The notes under the pieces are model-generated. The model had not been told where the DNA came from. It saw only the letters and a program-made list of their open reading frames with translations, and ran no database searches. This document shows, piece by piece, positions 33,294-41,605 of a DNA stretch of 64,000 nt. Positions within the stretch are counted from its first letter, which is position 1. Every line of letters begins with the position of its first letter. The position numbers were made by a program, and so were the translations under genes. This DNA is from Streptomyces sp. B21-105 (lineage in GTDB: Bacteria > Actinomycetota > Actinomycetes > Streptomycetales > Streptomycetaceae), in NCBI RefSeq assembly GCF_036898465.1, contig NZ_JARUMJ010000001.1:372001-436000 (forward strand), in the 5' to 3' direction.

Positions 33294-35486
33294 TCAGGAG
33301 CTTAGCGTGTCGGGTCCCGCTCCGACACGGGAACGACCGGTTCGCCTGCGAAGCGCCGGCCACCGCCAGTCGAGCGGCGGGCGCAGCCGGTTCGCGAGGT
33401 CCACCAGGGCCACGTAGGCGCGTTCGGTGGCAGCGTGCGCACCGAGCCCGCGGACGGCTTCCGACAGCCGCAGCCGGTCGTGGGCGCGCAGGAACTCGGC
33501 GTACTGGATCTCCGCCTCGAGGCCGGCGGCCGCGGCGTCGTCCACGTGGAGGCCGTCCAGCGCCCCGCGAGCGCCCGCCAGGTCGTCGGGCGCAGGCGGG
33601 GCGGACGGGGTCTGTCGGGCGGGGACGGTGACGAGCAGGCGGATGACCGCGACCCGCGCCTCGCGCTCGTAGCGGAACTCCTGGGTGAGCCGTTCGGCGA
33701 CGGCCACGGCTTCCGCGCGCCGGCCGGACAGCAGGTGCACCCGGGCCAGCCCGAAGCCGGCCGCGCCGAGCGCGGGCGTGGTGTCGAAGACGGTGCCGTA
33801 GTGCGAGCGGGCGACCTCACGGTCGTCGCGGAACTCGGCGCACAGGCCGAGCGCGAGCTGCGGGATCAGCTCCCCCGGCAGGGCCCGGCGCACCTCGGTG
33901 AAGTGGCCGGCGGCTCTGGGCACGTCCTCGCGGGCGAGCGCGATCAGGCCGCGGTACCAGGCATGCAGCCAGTGCCAGTCGGGCAGTCCCGCGCGCGTGA
34001 GCGCCCGTGCGGCCCGGGTGACGTCACCGCGCCGCAGCGCGAGCCGGCTCTCGGCCAGCGCGTTCGTGGCCGGGTCGCCGATGTTCGGATCGTCGGGGTC
34101 GGACAGGGGTGTGGGGAGGGCGCCCGCCATGTCGCGGGGGCCCGGGCAGGAGAACGGCGCGGGCAGGGTCAGCAGGGCGTCCCCGGTCACGGTCGCCCGG
34201 ACCCAGTGGTCGAGAGGACGCGCCGCGCCCAGCCCGCCGTGCAGGGGCTCGGTCATCGAGCCGAACAGCGCCGAGGGCCGGGCGACCTGCCGGCCGGCCG
34301 GCGGCGCGGCCACGATCTGCCGGACCACTCCGCTGAGCTGCTCGCCGAACTGGCGTGCCGAAACGAATCTCCGCTCGGGCACGTCGATGTCCGTGGCACG
34401 GTCCAACAGCAGCATCAGCGAGTCCGCTCCCGGCGCCGCCCGGTCGGCGCCGTGTGCGCGGCACACCTCCCGCAGGGTCATGCCGAGGCCGTACAGGTCG
34501 AATCCGGGCGTGGGCTTCACATGCTCGGGGTCGTCCTCGGGGGGCGCGTACGCCTTGGTGTAGGCGACGATCGGCCCGGCCTCCTCCTGGGAGCGCACCG
34601 CGCCGAAGTCGATGAGCCGCACCCGGTCCAGCGGTCGGGCGGAGCCCGCGGAGCCCTCCTCCCGGAACCTGATGACGTTCAGGGGTTTGACGTCGCAGTG
34701 CAGCAGCCCCCTGGCGTGCAGGTAGTCGAGTGCCTGGAGGATGCGGACGCCGTGCGCGAGCAGCGTCTCGAGGCGGTCTCCGTCGCGCGCCGACAGGGCG
34801 ACGCCCGGCACGTACTCGAGCACGAGGTGGGGTCCCTCGGGTTCGTAGCCGAGGATGCGGACGATGCTGTCGTGCCGGAGCCCGACCAGCACGTCCCGCT
34901 CGTGCTCGGCCGTCCTGGCCACCGACCGGTTCAGCGCCTTGAGGACCACCTGAGTCTCGAGGTTGCGGTCGTGTGCGAGGTACGCGGCGCCGTAGGCCCC
35001 GGAGCCGAGGACCCGCTCGACGTCGTAGCGGCCGGCGATGGTGAGGCCCTGCGGCTGGGCGAAGTCGAAGCGGGTTCCGCAGTGCGCGCAGAAGCCCGCG
35101 GTGCGGCCGGGCTCCTCGCCGTGCCCTCGGCCCACCGGCTGCCCGCAGACGGGGTTCGCGCAGAACCGGTGCTCCTCGGCGACCGGACCCGCCGCGGGGA
35201 GCGGCGGGTCGGGGAGATCGGCGGCGAGGCCGGAATCGATCAGGCCGAGGCCGTACCAGGGGTCCGGGCGCACCGGCGCCACACCGACGCCGACGCCCCG
35301 TACCTGTTCGGCGCCCCCCGCTGAGCCGGCGCCGACGCTCCCCGCCGCGCCGGCGCGCTGTTCCGGAGCCGCACCGGCGGGCGAGGCGGCGTGCTCCCGC
35401 GGCAGCGGGCGCCGGTCGCACACCGGGCAGAAACCCTCGCCGTCGATCTCGCCCAGGCCGCAGTCGGGGCGGTTGCACCTCAGCAC
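33294..35486 (-). CDS. PknG-like serine/threonine protein kinase with zinc fingers and TPR domain
   Basis: The 730-residue product has the PknG layout. A zinc-binding N-terminus carries two four-cysteine sites (Cys4/Cys9/Cys20/Cys23 and Cys109/Cys114/Cys133/Cys136). The kinase domain follows (glycine loop GSGAYGAAY from 161, Lys183, catalytic HCDVKPLN with Asp265, DFG 293-295), then a helical TPR-type C-terminal half from about residue 430. The catalytic loop has HCD rather than HRD, a non-RD kinase like PknG. It starts at GTG 35486, four bases after the protease stop. In mycobacteria PknG is soluble, senses amino-acid supply via GlnH/GlnX and controls 2-oxoglutarate metabolism through GarA/OdhI. 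Confidence 0.88.
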   Translation of the reverse strand: MLRCNRPDCGLGEIDGEGFCPVCDRRPLPREHAASPAGAAPEQRAGAAGSVGAGSAGGAEQVRGVGVGVAPVRPDPWYGLGLIDSGLAADLPDPPLPAAGPVAEEHRFCANPVCGQPVGRGHGEEPGRTAGFCAHCGTRFDFAQPQGLTIAGRYDVERVLGSGAYGAAYLAHDRNLETQVVLKALNRSVARTAEHERDVLVGLRHDSIVRILGYEPEGPHLVLEYVPGVALSARDGDRLETLLAHGVRILQALDYLHARGLLHCDVKPLNVIRFREEGSAGSARPLDRVRLIDFGAVRSQEEAGPIVAYTKAYAPPEDDPEHVKPTPGFDLYGLGMTLREVCRAHGADRAAPGADSLMLLLDRATDIDVPERRFVSARQFGEQLSGVVRQIVAAPPAGRQVARPSALFGSMTEPLHGGLGAARPLDHWVRATVTGDALLTLPAPFSCPGPRDMAGALPTPLSDPDDPNIGDPATNALAESRLALRRGDVTRAARALTRAGLPDWHWLHAWYRGLIALAREDVPRAAGHFTEVRRALPGELIPQLALGLCAEFRDDREVARSHYGTVFDTTPALGAAGFGLARVHLLSGRRAEAVAVAERLTQEFRYEREARVAVIRLLVTVPARQTPSAPPAPDDLAGARGALDGLHVDDAAAAGLEAEIQYAEFLRAHDRLRLSEAVRGLGAHAATERAYVALVDLANRLRPPLDWRWPALRRRTGRSRVGAGPDTLSS

Positions 35487-35490
35487 GGCG

Positions 35491-37194
35491 TCACCCTTCG
35501 TCGATCCGGCGGTTGACCTCGTCGGCGTGGAGCCGGACCAGTCTGCGGGCGGCCGCGAGGTCGATCGGCACGGTCTGCAGCGCGCGGGCCGCGGGGGCGT
35601 GCAGCTCGGCGAGCCGCCGGTCCTCCTCGCCGAAGAACCGCGCCGCGCGCACCCGGTGCAGTTCGAGGCTGGTGCCGAGGTCCGCGTGGTCCTCGACCAG
35701 CCGCCGCAGCGCCCGGTCGAACGCGGCGACCTCGGCGCGGGCTTCGTGGGCGCGGTCGCGGACGGCGGTGAGCTCGGGGTTGGGCTCGGTGGTCCGGGCG
35801 ACGGCCAGCCGGATCCGCAGGCGGGGTGCGGCGCTGCGCGGCGGGCGGGGCGCGCCGAAGAACTTCCCGCCCCACCGCGCCCACAGCCGCGCCGCGGCCT
35901 CCTCCTCGGCGGCGAGCTGTCCGACCGCCGTCTGCGCCTGGCCCGAGGTCACGTTCGCGGTGGCGGCCGGTCCGACGACGGGCGCGGGGTCGAGGGACAC
36001 GTCATGGGCGAGGTCCGCCGGGGGCCGGTCCTCGAAACCGAGCACGAGACGCAGGCCGCTCGAGCGGGCCCGGCGAGCCAGCGGCCCCAGCAGATCCCGT
36101 AACAGTGCGTCCGGGTCCGCCGCCCGGTCGACGCGGCCCACCACCAGGCACGCGGGAGGCCGACGGCGCGCCAGCCGGCGGACCGCCTCCCGGTCGCCGT
36201 CCGCGCGGAGCCCGAACCGGCCCGTCAGGTACCGGCGCACCTCGGCGACCGACCTGCCGCCGGCGTCGTACGCCGCGTCGATGGAGCCGAGTCCCAGCAC
36301 GGTGTCCCCGGGGGCCCCGGTCAGCTCGGCGTCGGACACGGTCACGCGGGCCGCCGGGTCGGCCGTGCGCACCAGCCGCACCAGCCACGAGGAGCCCGCG
36401 CCGACGGAGGCGTCGGTGCCGACGACGACGGTGCCCGACCAGTCGCCGTCGAGCAGTCGCGTGAGTTCCTGGGTGAGCGCGAGACGCAGCGGGTCGTGCA
36501 GCACGTCCTGGGGCAACTCGCCGCCGGCCGGCCCCAGTTCGTCGGTGCGGTGGCCGCCGGTGAACTCCTTGATGCTCGGCAGGTACGTCAGCAGCGTCTC
36601 GGTCGGCAGCATCCAGGCCGCGCGGGCGTCGCCGTTGACGTAGTCGGCCACCACGATGCCGATGACGCTGCCCTTGAACTCGCCGTCCAGCGCGATGACT
36701 CCGGCGCCGGAGTAGCCCGCCTCGATCCACGGGTCACCGGCGCGGATCTGCCTCAGCAGTCCCCATTCGCCCTCCCGGCCGCCGGAACCGGCCAGCTCGG
36801 CGTCGGTCGCGATGCCGTAGGGCTCGGCCTGCGGGAAGCCGTACACCCGCACCCTGCCGCCGGAGATCGGCACCTTCCACAGGGTGGTCCTGGTCGCGCA
36901 GTCGACCGGCTCGTCGAGTGCGAGCAGCGCCACGTCGCCGCGCCGTGTGCCGTGCTCGTGCACCCACGATCCGGGGACCACGCGCGCGCTGCGCGTCCAC
37001 TCCGGACTGCACGCCACGCTCCTGATGCGTACGCAGGACGCCGTGCCCTCCGGTTGCGCTCCCGCGTACCGGACGACATGCGCGCAGGTCAGCACATGCC
37101 GGTCGTCGAGGAGCACCCCGGCACCGCACGGAGCCCCACCCTCGTCGTCCACCCTCACCCGCCACGCGTTCTCGCTGTGGTGATGCAGCGCCAT
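35491..37194 (-). CDS. trypsin-like serine protease fused to an NTPase-like and coiled-coil region
   Basis: The first gene of the operon (567 aa) starts with a chymotrypsin-fold protease without signal peptide: His39 (LTCAHVV), Asp87 (RGDVALL) and Ser162 (GYSGAG) form a complete catalytic triad. Residues 230-410 resemble a degenerate P-loop NTPase (VVVGTDASVGAGSSWLVRLV, later ACLVVGRVDRA). The last 150 residues are strongly helical and charged. Codon 365 is TTA (36102-36100), so translation probably needs the bldA tRNA. Cytoplasmic trypsin-like proteases fused to NTPase-like modules occur in bacterial signalling and conflict systems. The substrate is unknown; the neighbouring kinase or VWA protein are candidates. 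Confidence 0.82.
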   Translation of the reverse strand: MALHHHSENAWRVRVDDEGGAPCGAGVLLDDRHVLTCAHVVRYAGAQPEGTASCVRIRSVACSPEWTRSARVVPGSWVHEHGTRRGDVALLALDEPVDCATRTTLWKVPISGGRVRVYGFPQAEPYGIATDAELAGSGGREGEWGLLRQIRAGDPWIEAGYSGAGVIALDGEFKGSVIGIVVADYVNGDARAAWMLPTETLLTYLPSIKEFTGGHRTDELGPAGGELPQDVLHDPLRLALTQELTRLLDGDWSGTVVVGTDASVGAGSSWLVRLVRTADPAARVTVSDAELTGAPGDTVLGLGSIDAAYDAGGRSVAEVRRYLTGRFGLRADGDREAVRRLARRRPPACLVVGRVDRAADPDALLRDLLGPLARRARSSGLRLVLGFEDRPPADLAHDVSLDPAPVVGPAATANVTSGQAQTAVGQLAAEEEAAARLWARWGGKFFGAPRPPRSAAPRLRIRLAVARTTEPNPELTAVRDRAHEARAEVAAFDRALRRLVEDHADLGTSLELHRVRAARFFGEEDRRLAELHAPAARALQTVPIDLAAARRLVRLHADEVNRRIDEG

Positions 37195-37305
37195 CCCTCA
37201 ACAGTATGGCAACTCCCGCCCCAGGGGCCCGAGATGGCACGATCGCGGTGGCCGCCCCGGGAAACGCGGGCCGCGGCGAGGCGGGACAGGCGCCGGACCG
37301 GTCCT

Positions 37306-37381
37306 CATCCGCCGTCCGCACTCGCATCCGCCGTCCGCACTCGCATCCGACGTCCGTGGCCTCATCCGACGTCCGTGGCCT
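37306..37381. repeat. four 19-bp tandem repeats
   Basis: CATCCGCCGTCCGCACTCG occurs at 37306-37324 and 37325-37343, then the variant CATCCGACGTCCGTGGCCT at 37344-37362 and 37363-37381. The fourth copy contains the stop codon of the Rieske gene. The array lies between the convergent-looking 3' end of that gene and the start of the protease operon, whose promoter must be in or beside it. Confidence 0.9.
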
Positions 37382-38288
37382 CGTCCTCGTGCCGTGTTCC
37401 GTCCCGCAGACGGATCTCCACGTGGCCGTCGACGACGCGGGTGTCGAAGGCGGGCTGGGGCGCGGTCGCGGGGCCGCGCACGTTCAAGCCGTCCGACAGC
37501 CGGAAGACGCTGCCGTGCCAGGGGCACGTGACGCAGCCGTCCGCGACGGCGCCCTCGGACAGGGGTCCCGAGAGGTGGCTGCACCGCTCGGTCAGCGCGT
37601 GGATCGTCCCGCCCGGCTCCCGCACCACCACGACCGGGACGTCGTCCACGGCGCGCCGTACGGGCCGTCCGGCCGGAAAGTCGGCCACCGCGCCGACGCG
37701 GTGCCAGCCCGGGGTGACGACGTGCGGCACCTCTTCCGCGTGGTTGGCGCCCGAGGCCTGGCGGTAGGCCAGGTGACCGCCCAGCATGCCGCCCAGCCCG
37801 GCCGCCGTCAGGCCGAGGAACCCGAGGGTCCGGCCCCGCGCCGTGCGTCCGGTGACGCGGCACACGAGCGAGGCGCTGTACAGGCCGACAGCGGCCGTGT
37901 TGGTCAGGGCGTGCACCAGCCCGACGCGTTGCTGCTGTCGGTGCAGTTCCGCCCAGTCGACCGCGCCGGTGAGCACGGCGGGAGCGGCGGCGGCCAGCCC
38001 GACGCCGACGAGGAGCCCCGCCCCGCGGGTGTGGCCGGGGCTCAGGTCCAGCACCGCCGCGGACACCCAGCTGCCGATCGGCACCTGCACCGCGAGCGGA
38101 TGCACGGGGTGCCCCAGCCACAGGCCGTGCAGGATGTCACGGCCCTGCCCCAGGGGCAGGGACCGGACGCCCTTGCCGAGCACGTCGATGACCCCGTCCG
38201 CCCAGGTCGCACGCTCGAGGCCGTCCAGCAGCCGCAGGGCCCGGTTCTGCCGCATACGGCGATGAGAAGGCATGGTGCTCATGCGCAC
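37362..38288 (-). CDS. membrane protein with DUF2231 region and C-terminal Rieske [2Fe-2S] domain
   Basis: The product (308 aa) has a DUF2231-type membrane part (HPVHPLAVQVPIGSWVSAAV, about four helices to residue 180) and then a Rieske domain with CSHLSGPLSEGAV ... CPWHGSVF as cluster ligands, ending in an acidic tail. Such fusions are common in Streptomyces and presumably pass electrons at the membrane; partners are unknown. I chose GTG 38288 because AGGAGGGAG lies about seven bases upstream; ATG 38282 is the alternative. Its 3' end lies in a tandem repeat. Confidence 0.85.
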   Translation of the reverse strand: MRMSTMPSHRRMRQNRALRLLDGLERATWADGVIDVLGKGVRSLPLGQGRDILHGLWLGHPVHPLAVQVPIGSWVSAAVLDLSPGHTRGAGLLVGVGLAAAAPAVLTGAVDWAELHRQQQRVGLVHALTNTAAVGLYSASLVCRVTGRTARGRTLGFLGLTAAGLGGMLGGHLAYRQASGANHAEEVPHVVTPGWHRVGAVADFPAGRPVRRAVDDVPVVVVREPGGTIHALTERCSHLSGPLSEGAVADGCVTCPWHGSVFRLSDGLNVRGPATAPQPAFDTRVVDGHVEIRLRDGTRHEDEATDVG

Positions 38289-38422
38289 CGGGTCTCCCTC
38301 CTGACCCACGGCAAACACCTCGCCGGCGAACCCGTCAGTGTGCCCGCGGCGGGATATAAGAAACAGATAAAGATCGTGGGCATGCGGGGCGTACGGCGGG
38401 GCACACGGCGGAACGGAGGTTG

Positions 38423-38599
38423 ATGACGATGGTTCCCTTGCTGCTGGTTCTTCTGCTCGCCCTGATCCTCTTCGGCGCCGGGTTCGCCCTCAAGGCGCTG
38501 TGGTGGATCGCCGTGATCGTCCTCGTGGTCTGGCTGGTCGGCTTCTTCGCCCGCTCGACCGGAGCGGGCGGGACACGGGGCCGCTGGTACCGCTGGTAG
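38423..38599 (+). CDS. small hydrophobic protein (58 aa)
   Basis: A 58-residue protein with two membrane helices (about residues 4-22 and 26-44) and a short basic, Trp/Arg-rich tail ending RGRWYRW. It starts at ATG 38423 after a GGAGG ribosome site. Small proteins of this type are annotated simply as hydrophobic protein in Streptomyces and are often stress-induced. It is divergent from the Rieske gene; the AT-rich patch near 38352-38370 between them may hold a promoter. Confidence 0.75.
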   Translation: MTMVPLLLVLLLALILFGAGFALKALWWIAVIVLVVWLVGFFARSTGAGGTRGRWYRW

Positions 38600-38651
38600 A
38601 GCGGGTCGGCACGGTCGGAACGACAGGTCGACAAGCACGACATGACATACG

Positions 38652-38689
38652 GGTGGGGCGCACCGGACAGGACACCGGTGCGCCCCACC
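38652..38689 (+). terminator. strong hairpin after the small hydrophobic gene
   Basis: Perfect 15-bp arms (GGTGGGGCGCACCGG / CCGGTGCGCCCCACC) with an 8-base loop, 52 bases past the stop. It should end transcription of the small hydrophobic gene and could work in both directions. Confidence 0.85.
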
Positions 38690-38769
38690 GGTATGTGCGC
38701 AGCAACCTCACCCGACGCTCACACACCTGTCCGTATCGCCGGCCGGACCGCGGGTAGGCGGCTGAGCAG

Positions 38770-38831
38770 CTCGGGGCCGGCGCCTGTGCCGGCAGGGAAC
38801 CCCGGCGCCTCCAACAGGCGCCGGCCCCGAG
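38770..38831. terminator. second strong hairpin, between convergent genes
   Basis: Perfect 18-bp arms (CTCGGGGCCGGCGCCTGT and its complement) enclose a 26-base loop. It lies just beyond the stop of the leftward gene at 38853 and serves as its terminator, insulating it from the hydrophobic gene. Confidence 0.85.
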
Positions 38832-38852
38832 TCATCGGCGTCGTCCCGTGGT

Positions 38853-39149
38853 TCAGGCGTTGACGTGACGGCGCACGGCCGTCGCCTTGCGCGGCGCGGC
38901 ATGGTGCGCCCGCTCGCTCGTCCGGGAAGGCCGCTGCCGGCCCAGCCACAGTGACGTCAGGGACAGCAGCCCCGCGAAGACCACCAGGAAGAACACCGAC
39001 ACCCACATCTGACGGCTCCCCGGGTCCTCCCTCCCCGTCCAGCCGGCCGACACGGCCCACAGGACGGCGCCGCCCGCGTAGACGGGGCGGATGCGCCGCA
39101 ACTGCCGCACGGCACGCACGGATTCAGCGTGATCGATTTTCGAAGCCAT
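38853..39149 (-). CDS. small membrane protein, unknown function
   Basis: A 98-residue protein with two hydrophobic segments (about residues 22-37 and 49-69) and a basic, Arg/His-rich C-terminus (RKATAVRRHVNA). The start at ATG 39149 (MASKIDHAES) has only a weak ribosome site. I do not recognise the family. It is bounded by a strong terminator on its 3' side and by a transposase relic beyond its promoter region. Bases 39150-39387 hold no recognisable gene. Confidence 0.6.
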   Translation of the reverse strand: MASKIDHAESVRAVRQLRRIRPVYAGGAVLWAVSAGWTGREDPGSRQMWVSVFFLVVFAGLLSLTSLWLGRQRPSRTSERAHHAAPRKATAVRRHVNA

Positions 39150-39387
39150 GTCCGCCCTGGTACCCCGATCCGCGCCCTCCACCGCGAGGACGCGGACGGG
39201 GTTTCGCCACACGCCCGGGCCGGCACCCGGGCGCGCGCCCGCCTCGCCGTGCCGTGCGGCCGCGGACGGGGCCCGGGACGGGGTGCCGACCCTGGGACGG
39301 GCACGCGTCTGCGGGAGCCGGGGGTCGGAGCTGCTCGGCTTGGAGTGTGCTCGAGAGCGTTCTGGTGAGTGGGAGTGAGTGTGGGTG

Positions 39388-39847
39388 GTCTGTGCGCACC
39401 GGCGCCTACGGTGCCGAGATCGCCCGTTTCCTGACCACACAGGGTGTCCCCGTCATCTCACCACGGCTGATCGCCCTGCCCGGCGTCGGCCCCGAGAGCG
39501 CGGGCCAGCTGCTGACCACCGTCGGCGACAACCCGGACCGCCTGCGCTCGGAAGCGTCCTTCGCCCACCTGTGCGGCGCCGCCCCGCTGCCGGCCTCCTC
39601 CGGCCGCACCAACCGGCACCGCCTCAACCGGGGCGGCGACCGCCAAGCCAACCGGGCCCTGCACACGATCGTGCTGGTCCGCATGCGCCACGACCAGCGC
39701 ACCCGCGAGTACGTCGCCAGACGCACCGCCGAAGGCATGACCAAGAAGGACATCATGCGCTGCTTGAAACGGTTCGTCGCCCGCGAGGTCTACCAGCATC
39801 TGCTCCGCCCGCACATCACCGCCGAACAGTTCAAGCAAGCCGCTTGA
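39388..39847 (+). pseudogene. IS110-family transposase relic with internal deletion
   Basis: The frame ending at TGA 39845-39847 matches the C-terminal Transposase_20 part of IS110-type transposases (LIALPGVGPESAGQLL, GDNPDRLRSEASFAHLCGAA, SSGRTNRHRLNRGGDRQANR, LKRFVAREVYQHL). Just before it, TGAYGAEIARFLTTQGVPV resembles the N-terminal DEDD-domain segment that is normally followed by about 150 more residues. So both the beginning and the middle of the transposase are missing and the pieces are fused in frame. No terminal repeats were found, as expected for IS110. Confidence 0.8.
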
Positions 39848-39887
39848 CGATCTATAGGAGCTTCTCCCGCTCAGTCTCTAGGAACGG

Positions 39888-40520
39888 TCAGAACCCCCGG
39901 TCGATCCAGTCCTGCAGATGCGGGGCCTCCGCCGCGACGGTCGTCGTCCCGCCGTGGCCGGTGTACACGGTCGTGTCGCCCGGCAGGGTCAGCAGCCGGT
40001 CCCGGATGGAGTCGACGATGGTCGGGAAGTCGCTGTACGACCTTCCGGTCGCTCCCGGCCCGCCGGCGAAGAGCGTGTCGCCGCTGAAGAGGGCCCCGAG
40101 GGCGGGTGCGTGCAGGCAGACCGCGCCCGGGGCGTGGCCCGGGGTGTGCAGCACGGTCAGCTCGACGCCGCCCACGGTGACGACCTGGCCGTCGACCAGC
40201 TCGCCGTCGGGGGACCGGTCGGGGTGGGTCTGCTTCCACAGCGGCAGGTCGTCGCCGTGCAGCAGGATCGGGGCGCCGGTGCGGTCCGCGAGTGCGGGCG
40301 CGGCGTCGATGTGGTCGTTGTGGGCATGGGTGCACACGATGGCCCGCAGGGTGCGCCCGCCGAGGGCGTCGGCGATGGCCTCGGCGTCGTGCGCGGCGTC
40401 GATGACCACCGCCTCCTCGGCGTCGCCGACGATCCACACGTTGTTGTCCACGTCCCAGACCCCGCCGTCCAGCGCGAACGTTCCCGAGGTGACGAGCCGT
40501 TCGATCGTGACGCCGGCCAT
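39888..40520 (-). CDS. metallo-beta-lactamase-fold hydrolase paired with mycothiol dehydrogenase
   Basis: A 210-residue metallo-hydrolase with the metal motif THAHNDHID (about residues 64-72), further ligands in HTPGHAPG and the FSGDTLF segment, and a late TGHGG. It belongs to the glyoxalase II-like group. It overlaps the end of the mscR gene by one base and is co-transcribed. The same pair occurs in mycobacteria (Rv2259-Rv2260), so it probably hydrolyses S-formylmycothiol to formate and mycothiol; that step is inferred. Confidence 0.87.
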   Translation of the reverse strand: MAGVTIERLVTSGTFALDGGVWDVDNNVWIVGDAEEAVVIDAAHDAEAIADALGGRTLRAIVCTHAHNDHIDAAPALADRTGAPILLHGDDLPLWKQTHPDRSPDGELVDGQVVTVGGVELTVLHTPGHAPGAVCLHAPALGALFSGDTLFAGGPGATGRSYSDFPTIVDSIRDRLLTLPGDTTVYTGHGGTTTVAAEAPHLQDWIDRGF

Positions 40521-41605
40521 CAGAAGACCACCACCGAGCGCAGCACGTCGCCGCGGTGCATCCGCTCGAAGGCCTTCTCGACCTCGTCCAGGGCGATGGT
40601 CTCGGTGACGAAGGCGTCCAGGTCCAGACGGCCCTGGAGATACAGGTCGATGAGCATCGGGAAGTCCCGGCTGGGCAGACAGTCGCCGTACCAGGAGGAC
40701 TTGAGGGCGCCGCCGCGGCCGAAGACGTCCAGCAGCGGCAGTTCCAGCTTCATCTCGGGCGTCGGCACCCCGACGAGGACGACCGTGCCGGCCAGGTCGC
40801 GGGCGTGGAACGCCTGCACGTACGTCTCCGGACGGCCCACGGCCTCGATCACCACGTCCGCGCCGAAGCCGCCGGTCAGCTCGCGGATCGCCTCGACCGG
40901 GTCGGTCTCCCTGGCGTTCACGGTGTGGGTCGCGCCCAGCTTCCGCGCGGTCTCCAGCTTGTGGTCGTCGATGTCCACCGCGACGATCCTCGACGCGCCC
41001 GCCAGGTTCGACCCGACGACGGCCGCCGCTCCCACCCCGCCGCAGCCGATGACCGCCACGCTGTCACCGCGCCCGACCTGTCCGGTGTTGATGGCCGCGC
41101 CGATGCCCGCCATCACCCCGCAGCCGAGCAGTCCGGCCGCGGCCGCGGAGGCGGCGGGGTCGACCTTGGTGCACTGCCCGGCCGCCACCAGCGTCTTCTC
41201 CGCGAACGCGCCGATGCCGAGGGCCGGCGAGAGCTCGGTGCCGTCCAGGAGGGTCATCTTCTGCTTCGCGTTGTGGGTGGCGAAGCAGTACCAGGGCCGG
41301 CCGCGCAGACAGGCCCGGCACTGCCCGCACACGGCACGCCAGTTGAGGATGACGAAGTCGCCGGGGGCGACGTCGGTGACGCCCTCCCCCACGGACTCCA
41401 CCACTCCGGCGGCCTCGTGACCGAGCAGGAAGGGGAAGTCGTCGTTGATGCCGCCTTCGCGGTAGTGCAGATCGGTGTGGCAGACCCCGCAGGCCTCGAC
41501 CTTCACCAGCGCCTCACCCGGGCCCGGGTCCGGCACCAGAATCGTTTCCAGGCTGACGGGGGCGCCCTTGCCCCGCGCGACGACGGCACGGACCTGGTGC
41601 GTCAT
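40520..41605 (-). CDS. mscR: S-(hydroxymethyl)mycothiol dehydrogenase
   Basis: The product (361 aa) is a zinc-dependent class III-type alcohol dehydrogenase. It shows the catalytic [28 protein letters not shown], four structural-zinc cysteines in [15 protein letters not shown], and the NAD-binding [12 protein letters not shown]. The [18 protein letters not shown] segment is typical of the mycothiol-dependent formaldehyde dehydrogenase. It oxidises the adduct of formaldehyde and mycothiol. I prefer ATG 41605 (after GAGGAG) to the in-frame start two codons earlier. It heads a two-gene operon with the hydrolase at 39888. Confidence 0.92.
   Translation of the reverse strand: MTHQVRAVVARGKGAPVSLETILVPDPGPGEALVKVEACGVCHTDLHYREGGINDDFPFLLGHEAAGVVESVGEGVTDVAPGDFVILNWRAVCGQCRACLRGRPWYCFATHNAKQKMTLLDGTELSPALGIGAFAEKTLVAAGQCTKVDPAASAAAAGLLGCGVMAGIGAAINTGQVGRGDSVAVIGCGGVGAAAVVGSNLAGASRIVAVDIDDHKLETARKLGATHTVNARETDPVEAIRELTGGFGADVVIEAVGRPETYVQAFHARDLAGTVVLVGVPTPEMKLELPLLDVFGRGGALKSSWYGDCLPSRDFPMLIDLYLQGRLDLDAFVTETIALDEVEKAFERMHRGDVLRSVVVF

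Noticed and set aside
38352..38372. SigB-type promoter (GGGATA box) before the small hydrophobic gene
   Set aside because: A GGGATAT box is present, but no matching -35 at proper distance could be found, so it was left out as a separate feature.
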